A stretch of DNA of 64,000 bases from Holophagales bacterium (GCA_009837885.1 VXSP01000032.1:21009-85008), one strand, 5' to 3'; numbered from the stretch's first letter, positions 1-8,575 are shown. The notes: generated by a model not told the origin, from the sequence alone. A program made the numbers and translations.

Positions 1-627
1 CGGGTCATCGACGCCTACCTGGAGTCGGTGGCGGCGCGCGAGGGCGAGGCCCACGACCGTCGCCGTCTGGCGGATGAAGGCGGACAGGACCCGACGGCGT
101 CCGCGGACGCTGCCGAAGAGGTCGGGCGCTGGGGCTCGGGGCAGGCCGAGATCGTGGCGGCGCGCCTGCTGGCCGGCGAGGAGCGGCAGGAGCGCTACCA
201 CGTCCGTTGCGGGGAAGCCGTGGCCTTCGAGCTCGACGTCGAGCCGAAGGAGGACCTGTCCGACTTCGTCTTCGGCGTCGGCGTCAAGACGCCGCGGGGC
301 GTCGACTGCTGGGGCACGAACACCGATCTGGCCGGCTACCAGCCGCGCTCTCTGGCCGGGCCGGTGCGGGTGCGGCTCGTCTGTCCGGAGCTGCGGCTGG
401 CGCCTGGCGAGTACACGGTGGATGTCGCGGTTCACGCCCGCGACGGCAGGGCGTACGATTACCGCCGCCGGGCGCTCCGGTTCACGGTGGCGGAGAGCAC
501 ACAGCAGAGGAGCATCGGCCTCTACCTGCCCGACCATGAGTGGCAGGTGGAGACGATGGGCGCGCGGACCGACATCGACTGGCTCTCGCCCGGCCGCCAG
601 GCCGGAGATCAACGGAGAATCGAATGA
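1..627 (+). CDS. C-terminal part of a Wzt-like polysaccharide ABC transporter ATP-binding protein (5' truncated by window)
   Basis: The reading frame is open from the first base, so only the last 208 residues are visible and the nucleotide-binding domain lies outside the window. The first residues (VIDAYLESVA) resemble the end of an ABC ATPase domain. After a linker, a beta-rich module of about 130 residues follows (AEIVAARLL, then FGVGVKTPRGVDCWGTNT, then LAPGEYTVDVAVHARDG). This is the pattern of the Wzt C-terminal domain, which binds the polysaccharide terminus during export across the inner membrane. The stop overlaps the next start (ATGA). Family assignment rests on the domain pattern; the transported polymer cannot be told. 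Confidence 0.75.
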   Translation, partial: RVIDAYLESVAAREGEAHDRRRLADEGGQDPTASADAAEEVGRWGSGQAEIVAARLLAGEERQERYHVRCGEAVAFELDVEPKEDLSDFVFGVGVKTPRGVDCWGTNTDLAGYQPRSLAGPVRVRLVCPELRLAPGEYTVDVAVHARDGRAYDYRRRALRFTVAESTQQRSIGLYLPDHEWQVETMGARTDIDWLSPGRQAGDQRRIE

Positions 628-938
628 GCGACCAACCCAAGGAAGTACCGGGCGACCAGGATCCGTCTTCGTCGATCAACGTCAAGATCGGCGACGCCGA
701 ACTCAAGGGGGCCTACTCCAACCTGCTGCGCATCACCCACACGCGCGAGGAGTTCATCCTCGACTTCATCAACGTGGTTCCGCCCCAGGGCATCGTCAGC
801 GCCCGGATCGTGACCAGCCCCGGGCATCTCAAGCGGATCATCCGGGCCCTGGGCACGAATCTGCGGCGCTATGAAGAGGTCCACGGGGTGATCGAGGAGG
901 CGCCCGACCCGACGGAACAGTCGAGTCGCGTCAACTGA
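624..938 (+). CDS. DUF3467 family protein
   Basis: A 104-residue protein translationally coupled by an ATGA overlap to the upstream exporter gene. After a polar N-terminus it has the core of the DUF3467 family: INVKIGDAELKGAYSN, then THTREEFILDF, then PGHLKRIIRALGTNLRRYEE. These small soluble proteins are widespread in bacteria and archaea and their function is unknown. The coupling suggests co-expression with the exporter, but DUF3467 genes occur in many contexts, so I infer no role. The convergent acyl-CoA ligase gene ends 50 bases downstream. Confidence 0.8.
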   Translation: MSDQPKEVPGDQDPSSSINVKIGDAELKGAYSNLLRITHTREEFILDFINVVPPQGIVSARIVTSPGHLKRIIRALGTNLRRYEEVHGVIEEAPDPTEQSSRVN

Positions 939-988
939 CGCGCTGGCTCTCGATGCAATCGAAGCGAACGAGTGTCGATTGCACCCGT

Positions 989-2821
989 TCAGCCTACGCG
1001 CTGGCTCTTGAGGTACATCGAGGCGATCACGTCGCGGTAGCGCTCGTTGACGATCTGCCTGCGGACCTTCAGCGTAGGCGTGATCTCGCCCTCCTCTAGC
1101 GTCAGTTCGCGCTCGAGCAGTCGGAACCGGCGCACGCGCTCGTGGGTCGGCAGCCGCTCGTTGGCGCGGTCGAGTACGCCCTGTACCAGCTCCTGGAGGC
1201 GCGGGTCCTGCCGGAGTTCCGAGGGATCCATGCCGGTGAACGGCGCCGGCGGCTCCGCGTAGTTGGGCACGATCAGCGCGTTGAGGTACGGGTAGCCGTC
1301 GCCGACCACGACCACCTGGGCGATCGCGGGGTGCGTGATCAGCATCTGCTCGATCGGCTGGGGCGCGACGTTCTTGCCGCCGCTCGTCACCAGAAGGTCC
1401 TTCTTGCGGTCCGTGATGTAGAGGTAGCCGTCGTCGTCGAGGCGGCCGATGTCGCCGGTGTGGAACCAGCCGTCCAGGTCGATCGCCTCGGCGGTGTCCT
1501 GGGGCTTCTTCCAGTAGCCCTGCATCAGGCCCTCGGTGCGGGCGAGGATCTCGCCGTCGTCCGCGATGCGCAGCTCGACCCCGGGAGCGGCCTTGCCGAC
1601 CGAGCCGCGGCGGGAAGCGCCGGGGTACTCCACGGCCAGAACCGGCGCGGTCTCGGTCAGTCCATAGCCCTGGTAGAGGCGAATGCCGATCGCGTCGAAA
1701 AACTCGGCGACTTCGTTGGCGATCGCGGCGCCGCCGGAGATGGCGAAGCGCAGGCGGCCTCCGAAGCGCTGCTTGATCTTGCGGAACACCAGCCGGTCGG
1801 CGAGCAGGCCCTGGAGCGCCGCCCCGCCGCGCTCCGCCCGCCGCTTGCCGACCTTCAGGGCCCAGCCGATCAGCCGGCGGCGGGCCGGCGGCTGGCTCGC
1901 GAACAGGTTCTGGATGCGCAGGTAGGCACTCTCGTAGAGCCGGGGCACCGAGCACAGGACGGTGGGCCGCACGTCCGGCATCAGGCCGGCGACCCGCTCG
2001 ATCGCGGGGGAGTAGTGGATCGACACCCCGCGGTAGAAGAAGAGATAGTCGACGGTGCGCTCGAAGACGTGGGATAGCGGCAGGAAGGAGAGCGCCTGAT
2101 CCTCCTCTCCCAGCGGGTAGAGCTCCTGGCAGGCCAGGATGTTCGAGACGAAGTTTCGGTGCGACAGGACGACGCCCTTGGGGTCGCCGGTGGTGCCGGA
2201 GGTGTAGATGATGCTCGCCGTGTCGTCCTGGCCGACCCGCCCGCTGAATGCCGCCAGGTCGGCGTCCGTGGCTGGCGGCGTGCCGGCGATCAGGGCTTCG
2301 AGATGGGTGCCGCCGGGGGCGGCGGCGTCCGCGTCCAGCGCCACCATCCGCAGCCCCCGCTGCTCGTTGCCGCCTCCGGCGTCCTCGCCGTTGCCGTGCG
2401 GAACGATGCCGGCGAGCAGGTCCCGTTTCGCCTTGTCGTCGTAGAAGACCCAGCCGGCGCCGCTGTCGAGCAGGATGTAGGCGACCTGGGGCGCGTTGAG
2501 GGTGGGATAGATCGGCACGGACACGGCGCCCACCAGGTGGCAGGCGAAGTCGACGATGTGCCACTCCGGGCGGTTGGTGGCGAACAGCGCCACGCGGTCG
2601 CCCTTGCCCACGCCCCGCGACTCGAGCGCCTTCGCGGTCCGGCAGACGGCGTCCACGAACTCCCGGGCGGAGAACGACTCCGTCCGGCGATGGCGCCGGA
2701 TGGACAGCAGGGCCTCGCGTTCGCCGTAGCGCTCGGCGACGACCCGGACCAGATCAGAAAGGGTTTCCAAGGAGAGAACGGTAACACCGCGCGGCGCGCA
2801 CTGGGTGCGCCGGCGTGTCAT
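989..2821 (-). CDS. Long-chain fatty acid-CoA ligase (AMP-forming), FadD15/FAA-like
   Basis: A 610-residue ANL-superfamily enzyme that activates a fatty acid with ATP to an acyl-adenylate and then an acyl-CoA. Visible motifs: the phosphate loop YTSGTTGDPKGVVLSH, the A5 motif YQGYGLTETAPV, the A7/A8 region GWFHTGDIGRLDDDGYLYITDRKKD, and the C-terminal catalytic lysine in TPTLKVRR. Length and motif spacing fit the long-chain FadD15-like group rather than acetyl-CoA synthetase. The start is uncertain. ATG at 2821 places the first 17 codons inside a dispersed palindromic repeat (2799-2932); an internal TTG at 2770 would begin METLSDLVRVVAERYG, closer to the usual N-terminus. It follows yggS on the same strand. 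Confidence 0.88.
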   Translation of the reverse strand: MTRRRTQCAPRGVTVLSLETLSDLVRVVAERYGEREALLSIRRHRRTESFSAREFVDAVCRTAKALESRGVGKGDRVALFATNRPEWHIVDFACHLVGAVSVPIYPTLNAPQVAYILLDSGAGWVFYDDKAKRDLLAGIVPHGNGEDAGGGNEQRGLRMVALDADAAAPGGTHLEALIAGTPPATDADLAAFSGRVGQDDTASIIYTSGTTGDPKGVVLSHRNFVSNILACQELYPLGEEDQALSFLPLSHVFERTVDYLFFYRGVSIHYSPAIERVAGLMPDVRPTVLCSVPRLYESAYLRIQNLFASQPPARRRLIGWALKVGKRRAERGGAALQGLLADRLVFRKIKQRFGGRLRFAISGGAAIANEVAEFFDAIGIRLYQGYGLTETAPVLAVEYPGASRRGSVGKAAPGVELRIADDGEILARTEGLMQGYWKKPQDTAEAIDLDGWFHTGDIGRLDDDGYLYITDRKKDLLVTSGGKNVAPQPIEQMLITHPAIAQVVVVGDGYPYLNALIVPNYAEPPAPFTGMDPSELRQDPRLQELVQGVLDRANERLPTHERVRRFRLLERELTLEEGEITPTLKVRRQIVNERYRDVIASMYLKSQRVG

Positions 2822-2932
2822 CCGTGCACCCGATGACGGGCGCACGGACTGTGACGCGTGTGGCGCGGATCGCGCCACACGGGTTCCCGCCGGCATCCGA
2901 CGCGAAGCGGCGGGCTCTGGAAGCGCGCCGCA
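2799..2932. repeat. GC-rich modular palindromic repeat, copy with internal hairpin block
   Basis: Begins CACTGGGTGCGCCGGCG and resumes about 80 bases later with CCCGCCGGCATCCG. These two parts are contiguous in the copy at 24222. The intervening block holds two hairpins: 2822-2847 (CCGTGC..GCACGG with an inner CCCG/CGGG) and 2858-2880 (perfect 10-bp arms, 3-nt loop). It lies between the yggS stop and the acyl-CoA ligase start and overlaps the annotated ligase N-terminus. Confidence 0.65.
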
Positions 2933-3679
2933 CTATCGCGACGGTCGGGGACCGAACAACGCGGAACCGATCCGCACGTGGGTGGCGCCCTCGAGGACCG
3001 CGACCTCGAAGTCGGCGCTCATGCCCATCGACAGCCACCCCTCCCGGTCTCCGAAGAGGCCGTCCCGGGCCAGCCGGTCCCGCAGGCGCCTGAGCGCCGC
3101 GAAGTCGGACCGGAACTCGCGCGCGCCGGAGCGCTGGGGCGGAATCGCCATCAGGCCGCCGACCCGCAGATGGTCGAGTTCGCCCAGGCGCACCATCGCT
3201 TCCGTGTCCTCGGGCAGGAACCCGTGCTTGCTGGGTTCGCGGCCGATGTTCACTTCCAGCAGGCAGCCGCGGACGCCGAGCCCCCGGCTGCCGAGCACGC
3301 GGTCGAGCCGCCCGGCGATCTTCGGCCGGTCGACCGCTTCGAACACGTCGAAGACATCGCAGGCGCGGGCCGCCTTGTTCGTCTGCAGCGGTCCGATCAG
3401 ATGCCAGGCAACCCGGTCGCCATAGCCTGCTTCGAGCAGCGCCGCGCGGTGAGCCTCGCCTTCCTGGACGTGGTTCTCGCCGAGGATGCGGAGACCTGCG
3501 TCCAGCGCCCCGGCGATGCGCTGGAGCGGCTGACGCTTGCAGGCGCCGACCAGGGCGACGTCATCCGGCTGCCTGCCCGCCTGCCTGCATGCCTCCGCCA
3601 GCCGCTCCACTATCTCCGCGTAGCGTTCGGCTACCGCCGCGTCAGGGTTGGCCGCGGGCTTCCCCGGCGCCTCGTTCAG
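2933..3679 (-). CDS. yggS: YggS family PLP homeostasis protein
   Basis: A YggS/PROSC-type protein, a single-domain alanine-racemase-fold protein that carries pyridoxal phosphate and buffers cellular PLP. Visible: the PLP-lysine region VALVGACKRQP (K48 if the start is as given), the conserved GENHVQE and HLIGPLQTNKA segments, LMAIPP, and the phosphate-binding end SMGMSADFEVAVLEGATHVRIGSALFG. No ATG, GTG or TTG precedes the conserved first helix within the frame before the upstream stop. I therefore place the start at CTG 3679, which overlaps the upstream TGA; GTG 3610 would drop the first helix. Start confidence is low, function confidence high. Confidence 0.85.
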   Translation of the reverse strand: MNEAPGKPAANPDAAVAERYAEIVERLAEACRQAGRQPDDVALVGACKRQPLQRIAGALDAGLRILGENHVQEGEAHRAALLEAGYGDRVAWHLIGPLQTNKAARACDVFDVFEAVDRPKIAGRLDRVLGSRGLGVRGCLLEVNIGREPSKHGFLPEDTEAMVRLGELDHLRVGGLMAIPPQRSGAREFRSDFAALRRLRDRLARDGLFGDREGWLSMGMSADFEVAVLEGATHVRIGSALFGPRPSR

Positions 3680-4416
3680 CCGGCCTCTCCGTCGTCCAGG
3701 TACAGAATCCGCTGGCAGGAGTCGCAGGGCACGAGCGCGCCCTGGGTCTGAATCTGCACGACGACCTGGGGCCTGATCCGGTAGTTGCAGAACGAGCAGT
3801 GCCGGATGGGAGCGCCGGTGCTCTCCACGACTCCGATGGCCGCCAGGGGCGCCCCGCCGTGGCGGTCGAACAGGCGCTCGTACTGGAGCAGGGCGGCGGG
3901 CGGGAGGCGTTCGCGGAACACCTCGATCTGCCCCTCCAGCGCTTCGACCCGCTTGCGCATCTCGGGCTTCTGCTCTTCCCAAACGGCGAGCTGCTCCTGG
4001 TACTGCTCGTTCAGGGTCTCGAACGCGCCACGGATCTCGTCGAGCTGCGTCGACGCTTCGTCCTGGCGTTCGATGGCCTGCAGCGCCTCGTCGTCCGCTT
4101 CCCGCATCCTGGCGCGCACGGTGTCGATCTCGCTCAGAAGGGCGCCGTACTCGCGCTGCGTCGTCACGCGGGCGATCTGTTCCTGGTAGCGCTCGATGCT
4201 CTCCTTGCCCGTCGCCGCTTCCGTTTCCGCGGCGCGGCGCTCGAGTTCGGCCTGCTGCCACTCCTGCTCGAGCCGTTCGATCTCGCTGCGTTGATGCTCG
4301 TACTGGTCGTGGAGTTCCTGCATCGATTCGGGAACCCCGTCCAGCAGGGCGCGGCTGTGCGCGAGTTCCACGCTCGCCTGCTGCAGATCTACGATCGTGT
4401 CGAGGACTCTTTCCAT
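3676..4416 (-). CDS. Coiled-coil zinc-ribbon protein (C4-type, DUF164/CdsZ-like)
   Basis: A 246-residue protein. Residues about 5-180 form a long charged coiled coil (for example the run LEQEWQQAELERRAAETE). The C-terminus has two CxxC pairs, HCSFC and PCDSC, about 25 residues apart, which form a C4 zinc ribbon. This arrangement is typical of the DUF164 / zf-RING_7 family of putative nucleic-acid-binding or scaffolding proteins. It is translationally coupled to yggS (overlapping stop and start), and the two probably form an operon with the acyl-CoA ligase further on. The biochemical role is unknown. Confidence 0.85.
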   Translation of the reverse strand: MERVLDTIVDLQQASVELAHSRALLDGVPESMQELHDQYEHQRSEIERLEQEWQQAELERRAAETEAATGKESIERYQEQIARVTTQREYGALLSEIDTVRARMREADDEALQAIERQDEASTQLDEIRGAFETLNEQYQEQLAVWEEQKPEMRKRVEALEGQIEVFRERLPPAALLQYERLFDRHGGAPLAAIGVVESTGAPIRHCSFCNYRIRPQVVVQIQTQGALVPCDSCQRILYLDDGEAG

Positions 4417-4474
4417 GCGCCGATTGTCAGAGGTTCCAGTGAGTTAGCGATCGCAGGCTCCGCAGTTCGCGGTG

Positions 4475-4547
4475 TGGGTCCACCTGGATTCGAACCAGGG
4501 ACCTGCCGGTTATGAGCCGGATGCTCTAACCGCTGAGCTATGGACCC
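4475..4547 (-). tRNA. tRNA with CAU anticodon, probably tRNA-Ile2 (lysidine-modified)
   Basis: A complete cloverleaf on the minus strand: acceptor GGGTCCA / TGGACCC with discriminator A, D-arm GCTCAGCGGTTAGAGC, anticodon stem CCGG/CCGG with loop CTCATAA, T-arm CCTGGTTCGAATCCAGG. CCA is not encoded. The acceptor start and the CGGCTCATAACCG anticodon arm resemble bacterial tRNA-Ile(CAU) more than elongator tRNA-Met. The partial tRNA at 63948 is the better elongator Met candidate. Confidence 0.9.
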
Positions 4548-4548
4548 T

Positions 4549-4608
4549 CAGGGCACCCGAGCGCAGTGCCGCAGTATAGCCCCACGATGCCGCTTCCTGG
4601 GTGCCCTG
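4549..4608 (-). promoter_or_regulatory. tRNA promoter -10 flanked by a perfect 10-bp inverted repeat
   Basis: On the minus strand TATACT (4578-4573) sits 25 bases before the tRNA 5' end, a plausible -10; no good -35 is visible. Around it, CAGGGCACCC (4549-4558) and its exact complement GGGTGCCCTG (4599-4608) form an inverted repeat with a 40-base spacer. Confidence 0.45.
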
Positions 4609-4669
4609 TCGCGACCTGGCTTGGGGTATAGTCCGCGACACGCAACAAGCGGTCCAAGGAGGCGCCAGA

Positions 4670-5461
4670 ATGTCGAGATCCACTCCAATCGGGCGGCCGG
4701 GCCGGGCGGGGTTTGCCGCCGGCGCCTCGGTCATCGTTCTGTTCGCCGCTCTGGTCGCATGCGGCCCCTCGGAGGAGGAGCGGGTCGCCGCCGCGCGCGC
4801 CGATGCGTGGGCCGAACTGCAGGAGGATCAGGCGGCCCTGAACGCCAAGCGCGACGAACTGGCGGGGCTCCGCGCGCGGGTTGCCGCGCCGGGCGAGGAA
4901 GACGACGTCGAGGCCCTGGACGCGTCGGTCGAAGCGCTCGACAACGAGGTCGGCAGCGACGGCGAGGCGTTTTCGACCAAGCTGGTCAACTACATCAACG
5001 AGGCGGAGTGGGAACTCGGCGGCGAAATGACCGAGGAGCAGCGCAACGCCTTCGCGATGAAGAGTGGCGAGGACATGTACCTGGCGGAGGAGTACGTGGT
5101 CAAGGGTGGCGACTACCGCAGGGCGGTCGAGATCCTCGAGCGGGCCCTCGGCGTCGATCCCGACAACGCCGATCTCCAGGCGCGGCTGGCCGAGTACCAG
5201 GAAGCGCGCTACATCACCGCCGAGCGTCTGGCGGAGGTCAAGCGAGGGATGACCGAGGCCGAGGTCGAAGCGCTTCTCGGCAAGGTCTTCCACCGCAACG
5301 TTCGAGAGTTCGACACGGAGAACGTCTTCGCCTGGTTCTACCCGAAGAACCCCGAAGAACACGGTGACGGCGCTGCTGCCGGGGTGTTCTTCCGCGAGGG
5401 CGACAGGAAGGTCTACCGCACCGACGCCAACGCGGTCGAGGGCCGGGAAGAAGAAGAGTAG
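4670..5461 (+). CDS. Predicted lipoprotein with TPR-like region, function unknown
   Basis: A 263-residue protein starting at ATG 4670, which has a strong AAGGAGG ribosome-binding site eight bases upstream. The N-terminus is a lipoprotein signal: a basic start, the hydrophobic run [12 protein letters not shown], then Cys at the lipobox with G after it. An acidic, probably coiled region follows ([20 protein letters not shown]). Near residue 145 there is a single TPR-like unit ([32 protein letters not shown]). The C-terminus ([17 protein letters not shown], then FAWFYPK) recalls small envelope lipoproteins with an SmpA/BamE-like start, but the match is weak. I do not recognise the family. Confidence 0.8.
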   Translation: MSRSTPIGRPGRAGFAAGASVIVLFAALVACGPSEEERVAAARADAWAELQEDQAALNAKRDELAGLRARVAAPGEEDDVEALDASVEALDNEVGSDGEAFSTKLVNYINEAEWELGGEMTEEQRNAFAMKSGEDMYLAEEYVVKGGDYRRAVEILERALGVDPDNADLQARLAEYQEARYITAERLAEVKRGMTEAEVEALLGKVFHRNVREFDTENVFAWFYPKNPEEHGDGAAAGVFFREGDRKVYRTDANAVEGREEEE

Positions 5462-5475
5462 GCGGCCCGCCGCCC

Positions 5476-5504
5476 TTGACGGGGCGGGCGGGCTCGTGCA
5501 GAAT
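5476..5504 (+). promoter_or_regulatory. Predicted sigma-70 promoter for rpsU
   Basis: TTGACG at 5476-5481, a 17-base spacer, then CAGAAT at 5499-5504, about 85 bases before the rpsU start. The -35 lies in the loop of a 7-bp hairpin (5465-5471 with 5483-5489) that follows the preceding gene and could act as a weak terminator. Confidence 0.55.
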
Positions 5505-5588
5505 CCGCAACGCTCGCGGGCTGACGTGCGTCGTCTGCTTCGGGCTATCCGGGCGCGAGCCCGCAAACCACGGGAACGAGATCACTTC

Positions 5589-5798
5589 ATGCCGGTCGTG
5601 CAGGTACGCGAGGACGAGAGCTTCGAGAACGCGCTTCGCCGCTTCAAGCGGAAGTGCGAGAAGGAAGGCATTCTGACCGAGCTCAAGAAGCGCCAGCACT
5701 TCGAGAAGCCGTCGGTCAAGCGGAAGCGCAAGGTCATGCAGGCGCGCAAGAAGATGCTGCGGCGCCTGGCTGAAGAGCGTCGCGCCGGCCTCGCCTAG
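5589..5798 (+). CDS. rpsU: 30S ribosomal protein S21
   Basis: A 69-residue basic protein of the bS21 family, a late-assembling protein of the small subunit near the mRNA exit and anti-Shine-Dalgarno region. [27 protein letters not shown] is the family N-terminus, and the rest is the usual Arg/Lys-rich helix. It starts at ATG 5589; the upstream open frame is non-coding. In many bacteria rpsU sits next to dnaG and rpoD. Here mutS2 lies between rpsU and dnaG-rpoD, so the ancient rpsU-dnaG-rpoD macromolecular synthesis cluster is recognisable but interrupted. Confidence 0.96.
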   Translation: MPVVQVREDESFENALRRFKRKCEKEGILTELKKRQHFEKPSVKRKRKVMQARKKMLRRLAEERRAGLA

Positions 5799-5857
5799 GG
5801 AGTCCGCGCAGCGAAGTCGCTGCGCCGAGCTTGGCGATCGCGGCGCCGAGCTGAAGT

Positions 5858-8362
5858 ATGGATTGTTGCAGCGGCGCTACGTCCGAGGCACTCGAGTTCC
5901 CGTCGCTGCTCGCCGTTCTCGCGGGCTTCGCCTCGACGGACGCCGGCAGCCAGTCGGTGCGGGCGATCGAGCCGGCGACCGACCGCGGCGAGATCGAACG
6001 GCGCCGGGTTCGCTATGCGGAGATCGCCCGCGACATCGAAGAGGGCGGCGTCCTGGTGCCGTCCCTCGACGGCCTCCTCGACCTGCGCGAACACCTCGAC
6101 GGGGACGGCCGGGGTCTGGGCGGGCCGGGGCTGCTCGACCTGGCGGCGTCGATCGAGGCCAGCGAAGAGGTTCTGGGACGGCTCGAGAACTTCGAGGCCA
6201 CGCCCCAGTGCGCCGCCGAGGTCGAGACGCTGCGACTGATGGAGGCCGGCGCCGCGGAAGCCGCGGCGCCGGGCCAGCAGATCGCAGGCTGCGCCGCGCT
6301 GGCGAACCGTCTACGCCGCATGCTGGACCGTCGCGGCGAGGTGCGGGACGACGCGACGCCGCGCCTGCGGACGCTTGTCCGGGACGCGCGGCGCACCCAG
6401 GCCTCGGTCGAGGCTTCGCTTCAGGTCTACGTGCGGGAGCACGCCAACGCCCTGGCGGACGATTCGACTCCCATGCGGGGCGGCCGGCTTTCGGTGCTTC
6501 TGCCCTCCGGCAGCCGCGGACGCCTCCCCGGTCTGGTCAGGGGCCGTTCCGCCTCGGGCAGGAGCTTCTACTTCGAACCGTCGGAGGTGGTCGAGGGCAA
6601 CGACGAACTGGAGCGGATCGCCTCCGACCGGGACATCGAGCGCACCCGCATCCTGGCCGAGCTGGTTGCGCAGGTGCAGGTTCTCGCCCCGGCGATCGTC
6701 GCGCGCATCGACTTCCTCGCCGCCGTCGACGCGATGCAGGCGGCGGCGCGTTTCGCCGTCGCCGTCGACGCCGCGCTCGCCACGGTCGCATCGGACGGTC
6801 CGGCCGGGAGGGCGCCGCTGCTCGAACTCCGGGGCGCTCGCCACCCGCTGCTCGACCCGCTGCTCGCCGACCGCCGGGAGTCGGCGCTGGGAGCGGCCGG
6901 CAACCGCGGCGTCGTCGTGCCGCTCGACCTGAAGCTCGACGATCACCGTACGCTGGTCCTGACCGGTCCGAACGCCGGCGGCAAGACGGTCGCCCTGAAG
7001 ACGGTGGGGCTGCTGTGCCTGATGAACCAGGCCGGCCTGCCGGTTCCCGCCGCGCGGGAAAGCCGCCTGCCGATCCTCGACCACGTCGTGGCGGTGGTCG
7101 GTGACGAGCAGAGCGTCCTCGACGAGCAGTCGACGTTCAGCGCCCGGCTGCTGCGCCTGCGCGAAGTGTGGCGCCGGGCCGGGCCCTCGACCCTGGTCCT
7201 GCTCGACGAGGTCGGCGCCGGCACGAACCCGGAGGAGGGCGCCGCGCTCGGCATCGCTCTTCTCGAGGGTTTGGTCGAGCGCGGCTCGCTCGGCATTCTG
7301 ACGACGCACCTCACGCAACTCGCCGCCGCCGCTCTCGAGTCGCAGGCGGCCTCCTGCGCCGCGATGGGTTTCGACCCGGAGAACGGACTGCCCACGTACC
7401 GGCTGGTCGTCGGTCCTCCCGGAGGCAGCCAGGCGCTGGCGCTGGCACGCCGCCTCGGCCTTCCGCCGGCCTGGCTCGAACGGGCCGAGCACTTCCTGGG
7501 CTCCGAGCACCAGAAGTTGCGGCGCGTGCTGGAACGCAACGAACGCCTTCGCGAGCGCCTGCTGGAACGGGAGGCGGAGCTCACCCGGCTGAGCGCCGAG
7601 ACCGAGACGGCCCGCGCCCGCTTCGAAACCCGGCAGGAGGCGCTGCGGGCGGCCAGGCAGCGGCTGGAACAGACCCTCGGGCGCGAGGTCGACGCGCTGC
7701 GCCGGGCGAATCGCCGCCGGCTGGATGAGGCCCTGGCCGAGTTGTCGTCGACGCCCCGGGGACCCGGCAAGCGGGCCTTCGCCCGGGCGGCTTCGTCCCT
7801 GCACGGAGAACTCGACCGGGACCTGTCGGCGGCGGCCGATCGCACCTCCCTGGCGGCCGGCGACATCGACGCGCCGCCGGGTCGCGAACCGGAGGAACGG
7901 CCGCAGCCGGATGAGCAGCGTCCCCTGACCCTCGGCGCCCGCGTCCGTCACCGCTCGCTGGGCTGGCTGGGTGAGCTCGTGGAGCTTCGCGGCGACCAGG
8001 CGACCGTGCTGGTCCGCGGCAAGCGGGTCCGGACGCCGAGCGCCGACCTCGCGGTGGTAGCCGGCGGAGAACGGTCCGCGCCCGGCCGGGTCCGGGTCCA
8101 GCGGTCGCAGGCCGACCCGGTGGAGCCGGAACTGCTGCTCATCGGCCAACAGGTCGAACCGGCTCTGGAATCCCTCGACGCCTACCTGGACCGCGCCTTG
8201 GCGGCCGGCCACGAGCGGGTCCGGGTGGTCCACGGCCACGGCAGCGGCCGGCTGCGCCGGGCCGTTCGCGAGCACCTGCGAAGCCACCCGGCCGTCGCCG
8301 GTTTCGATCCCGCTCCGCCCTCCGCCGGCGGCGACGGCGCCACCGAAGTCCTCCTCCGCTGA
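5858..8362 (+). CDS. mutS2: MutS2 family ATPase/endonuclease
   Basis: An 834-residue MutS2 (RqcU-type) protein. It lacks the MutS mismatch-recognition domain and starts directly with lever/core helices. The ATPase has Walker A GPNAGGKT at about residues 369-376 and Walker B LVLLDEVGAGTNPEEG near 446. A charged coiled coil follows (about 540-640), then a KOW-like segment (LGARVRHRSLGWLGELVEL), then a C-terminal Smr nuclease domain with the HGHGSGRLR motif. MutS2 has been linked both to suppression of homologous recombination and to rescue of collided ribosomes; the sequence does not decide between them. It ends just before the 175-bp interspersed element that precedes dnaG. Confidence 0.93.
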   Translation: MDCCSGATSEALEFPSLLAVLAGFASTDAGSQSVRAIEPATDRGEIERRRVRYAEIARDIEEGGVLVPSLDGLLDLREHLDGDGRGLGGPGLLDLAASIEASEEVLGRLENFEATPQCAAEVETLRLMEAGAAEAAAPGQQIAGCAALANRLRRMLDRRGEVRDDATPRLRTLVRDARRTQASVEASLQVYVREHANALADDSTPMRGGRLSVLLPSGSRGRLPGLVRGRSASGRSFYFEPSEVVEGNDELERIASDRDIERTRILAELVAQVQVLAPAIVARIDFLAAVDAMQAAARFAVAVDAALATVASDGPAGRAPLLELRGARHPLLDPLLADRRESALGAAGNRGVVVPLDLKLDDHRTLVLTGPNAGGKTVALKTVGLLCLMNQAGLPVPAARESRLPILDHVVAVVGDEQSVLDEQSTFSARLLRLREVWRRAGPSTLVLLDEVGAGTNPEEGAALGIALLEGLVERGSLGILTTHLTQLAAAALESQAASCAAMGFDPENGLPTYRLVVGPPGGSQALALARRLGLPPAWLERAEHFLGSEHQKLRRVLERNERLRERLLEREAELTRLSAETETARARFETRQEALRAARQRLEQTLGREVDALRRANRRRLDEALAELSSTPRGPGKRAFARAASSLHGELDRDLSAAADRTSLAAGDIDAPPGREPEERPQPDEQRPLTLGARVRHRSLGWLGELVELRGDQATVLVRGKRVRTPSADLAVVAGGERSAPGRVRVQRSQADPVEPELLLIGQQVEPALESLDAYLDRALAAGHERVRVVHGHGSGRLRRAVREHLRSHPAVAGFDPAPPSAGGDGATEVLLR

Positions 8363-8374
8363 CGACGCCACGCG

Positions 8375-8549
8375 CCCGTCTTGGGCCAGAAGGGGTCCGC
8401 TCCCAGGTGCCTCTGAACGAGCGACGGCCGATTCCCCCCGGAGGCCGACGCCTAACCGGAGCGAGTGAAGCGGAGCAAGCGCAACCCCTCCCATCTCCTC
8501 TCGAGCGCGCGCGTCACCTGGGAGCGGACCCCTTCTGGCCCAAGACGGG
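8375..8549. repeat. 175-bp interspersed element, complete copy 1, with perfect 35-bp terminal inverted repeats
   Basis: Left arm 8375-8409 and right arm 8515-8549 are exact reverse complements over all 35 bases. The 105-base core begins CCTCTGAACGAGCGAC and ends CTCGAGCGCGCGCGT. The same element occurs in opposite orientation at 58033-58207, and its right half at 59537-59601. It fills the mutS2-dnaG intergenic space and encodes nothing. No target-site duplication is obvious. Confidence 0.85.
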
Positions 8550-8575
8550 CTACCGGCGCTGTAGCATGAGCGGTC

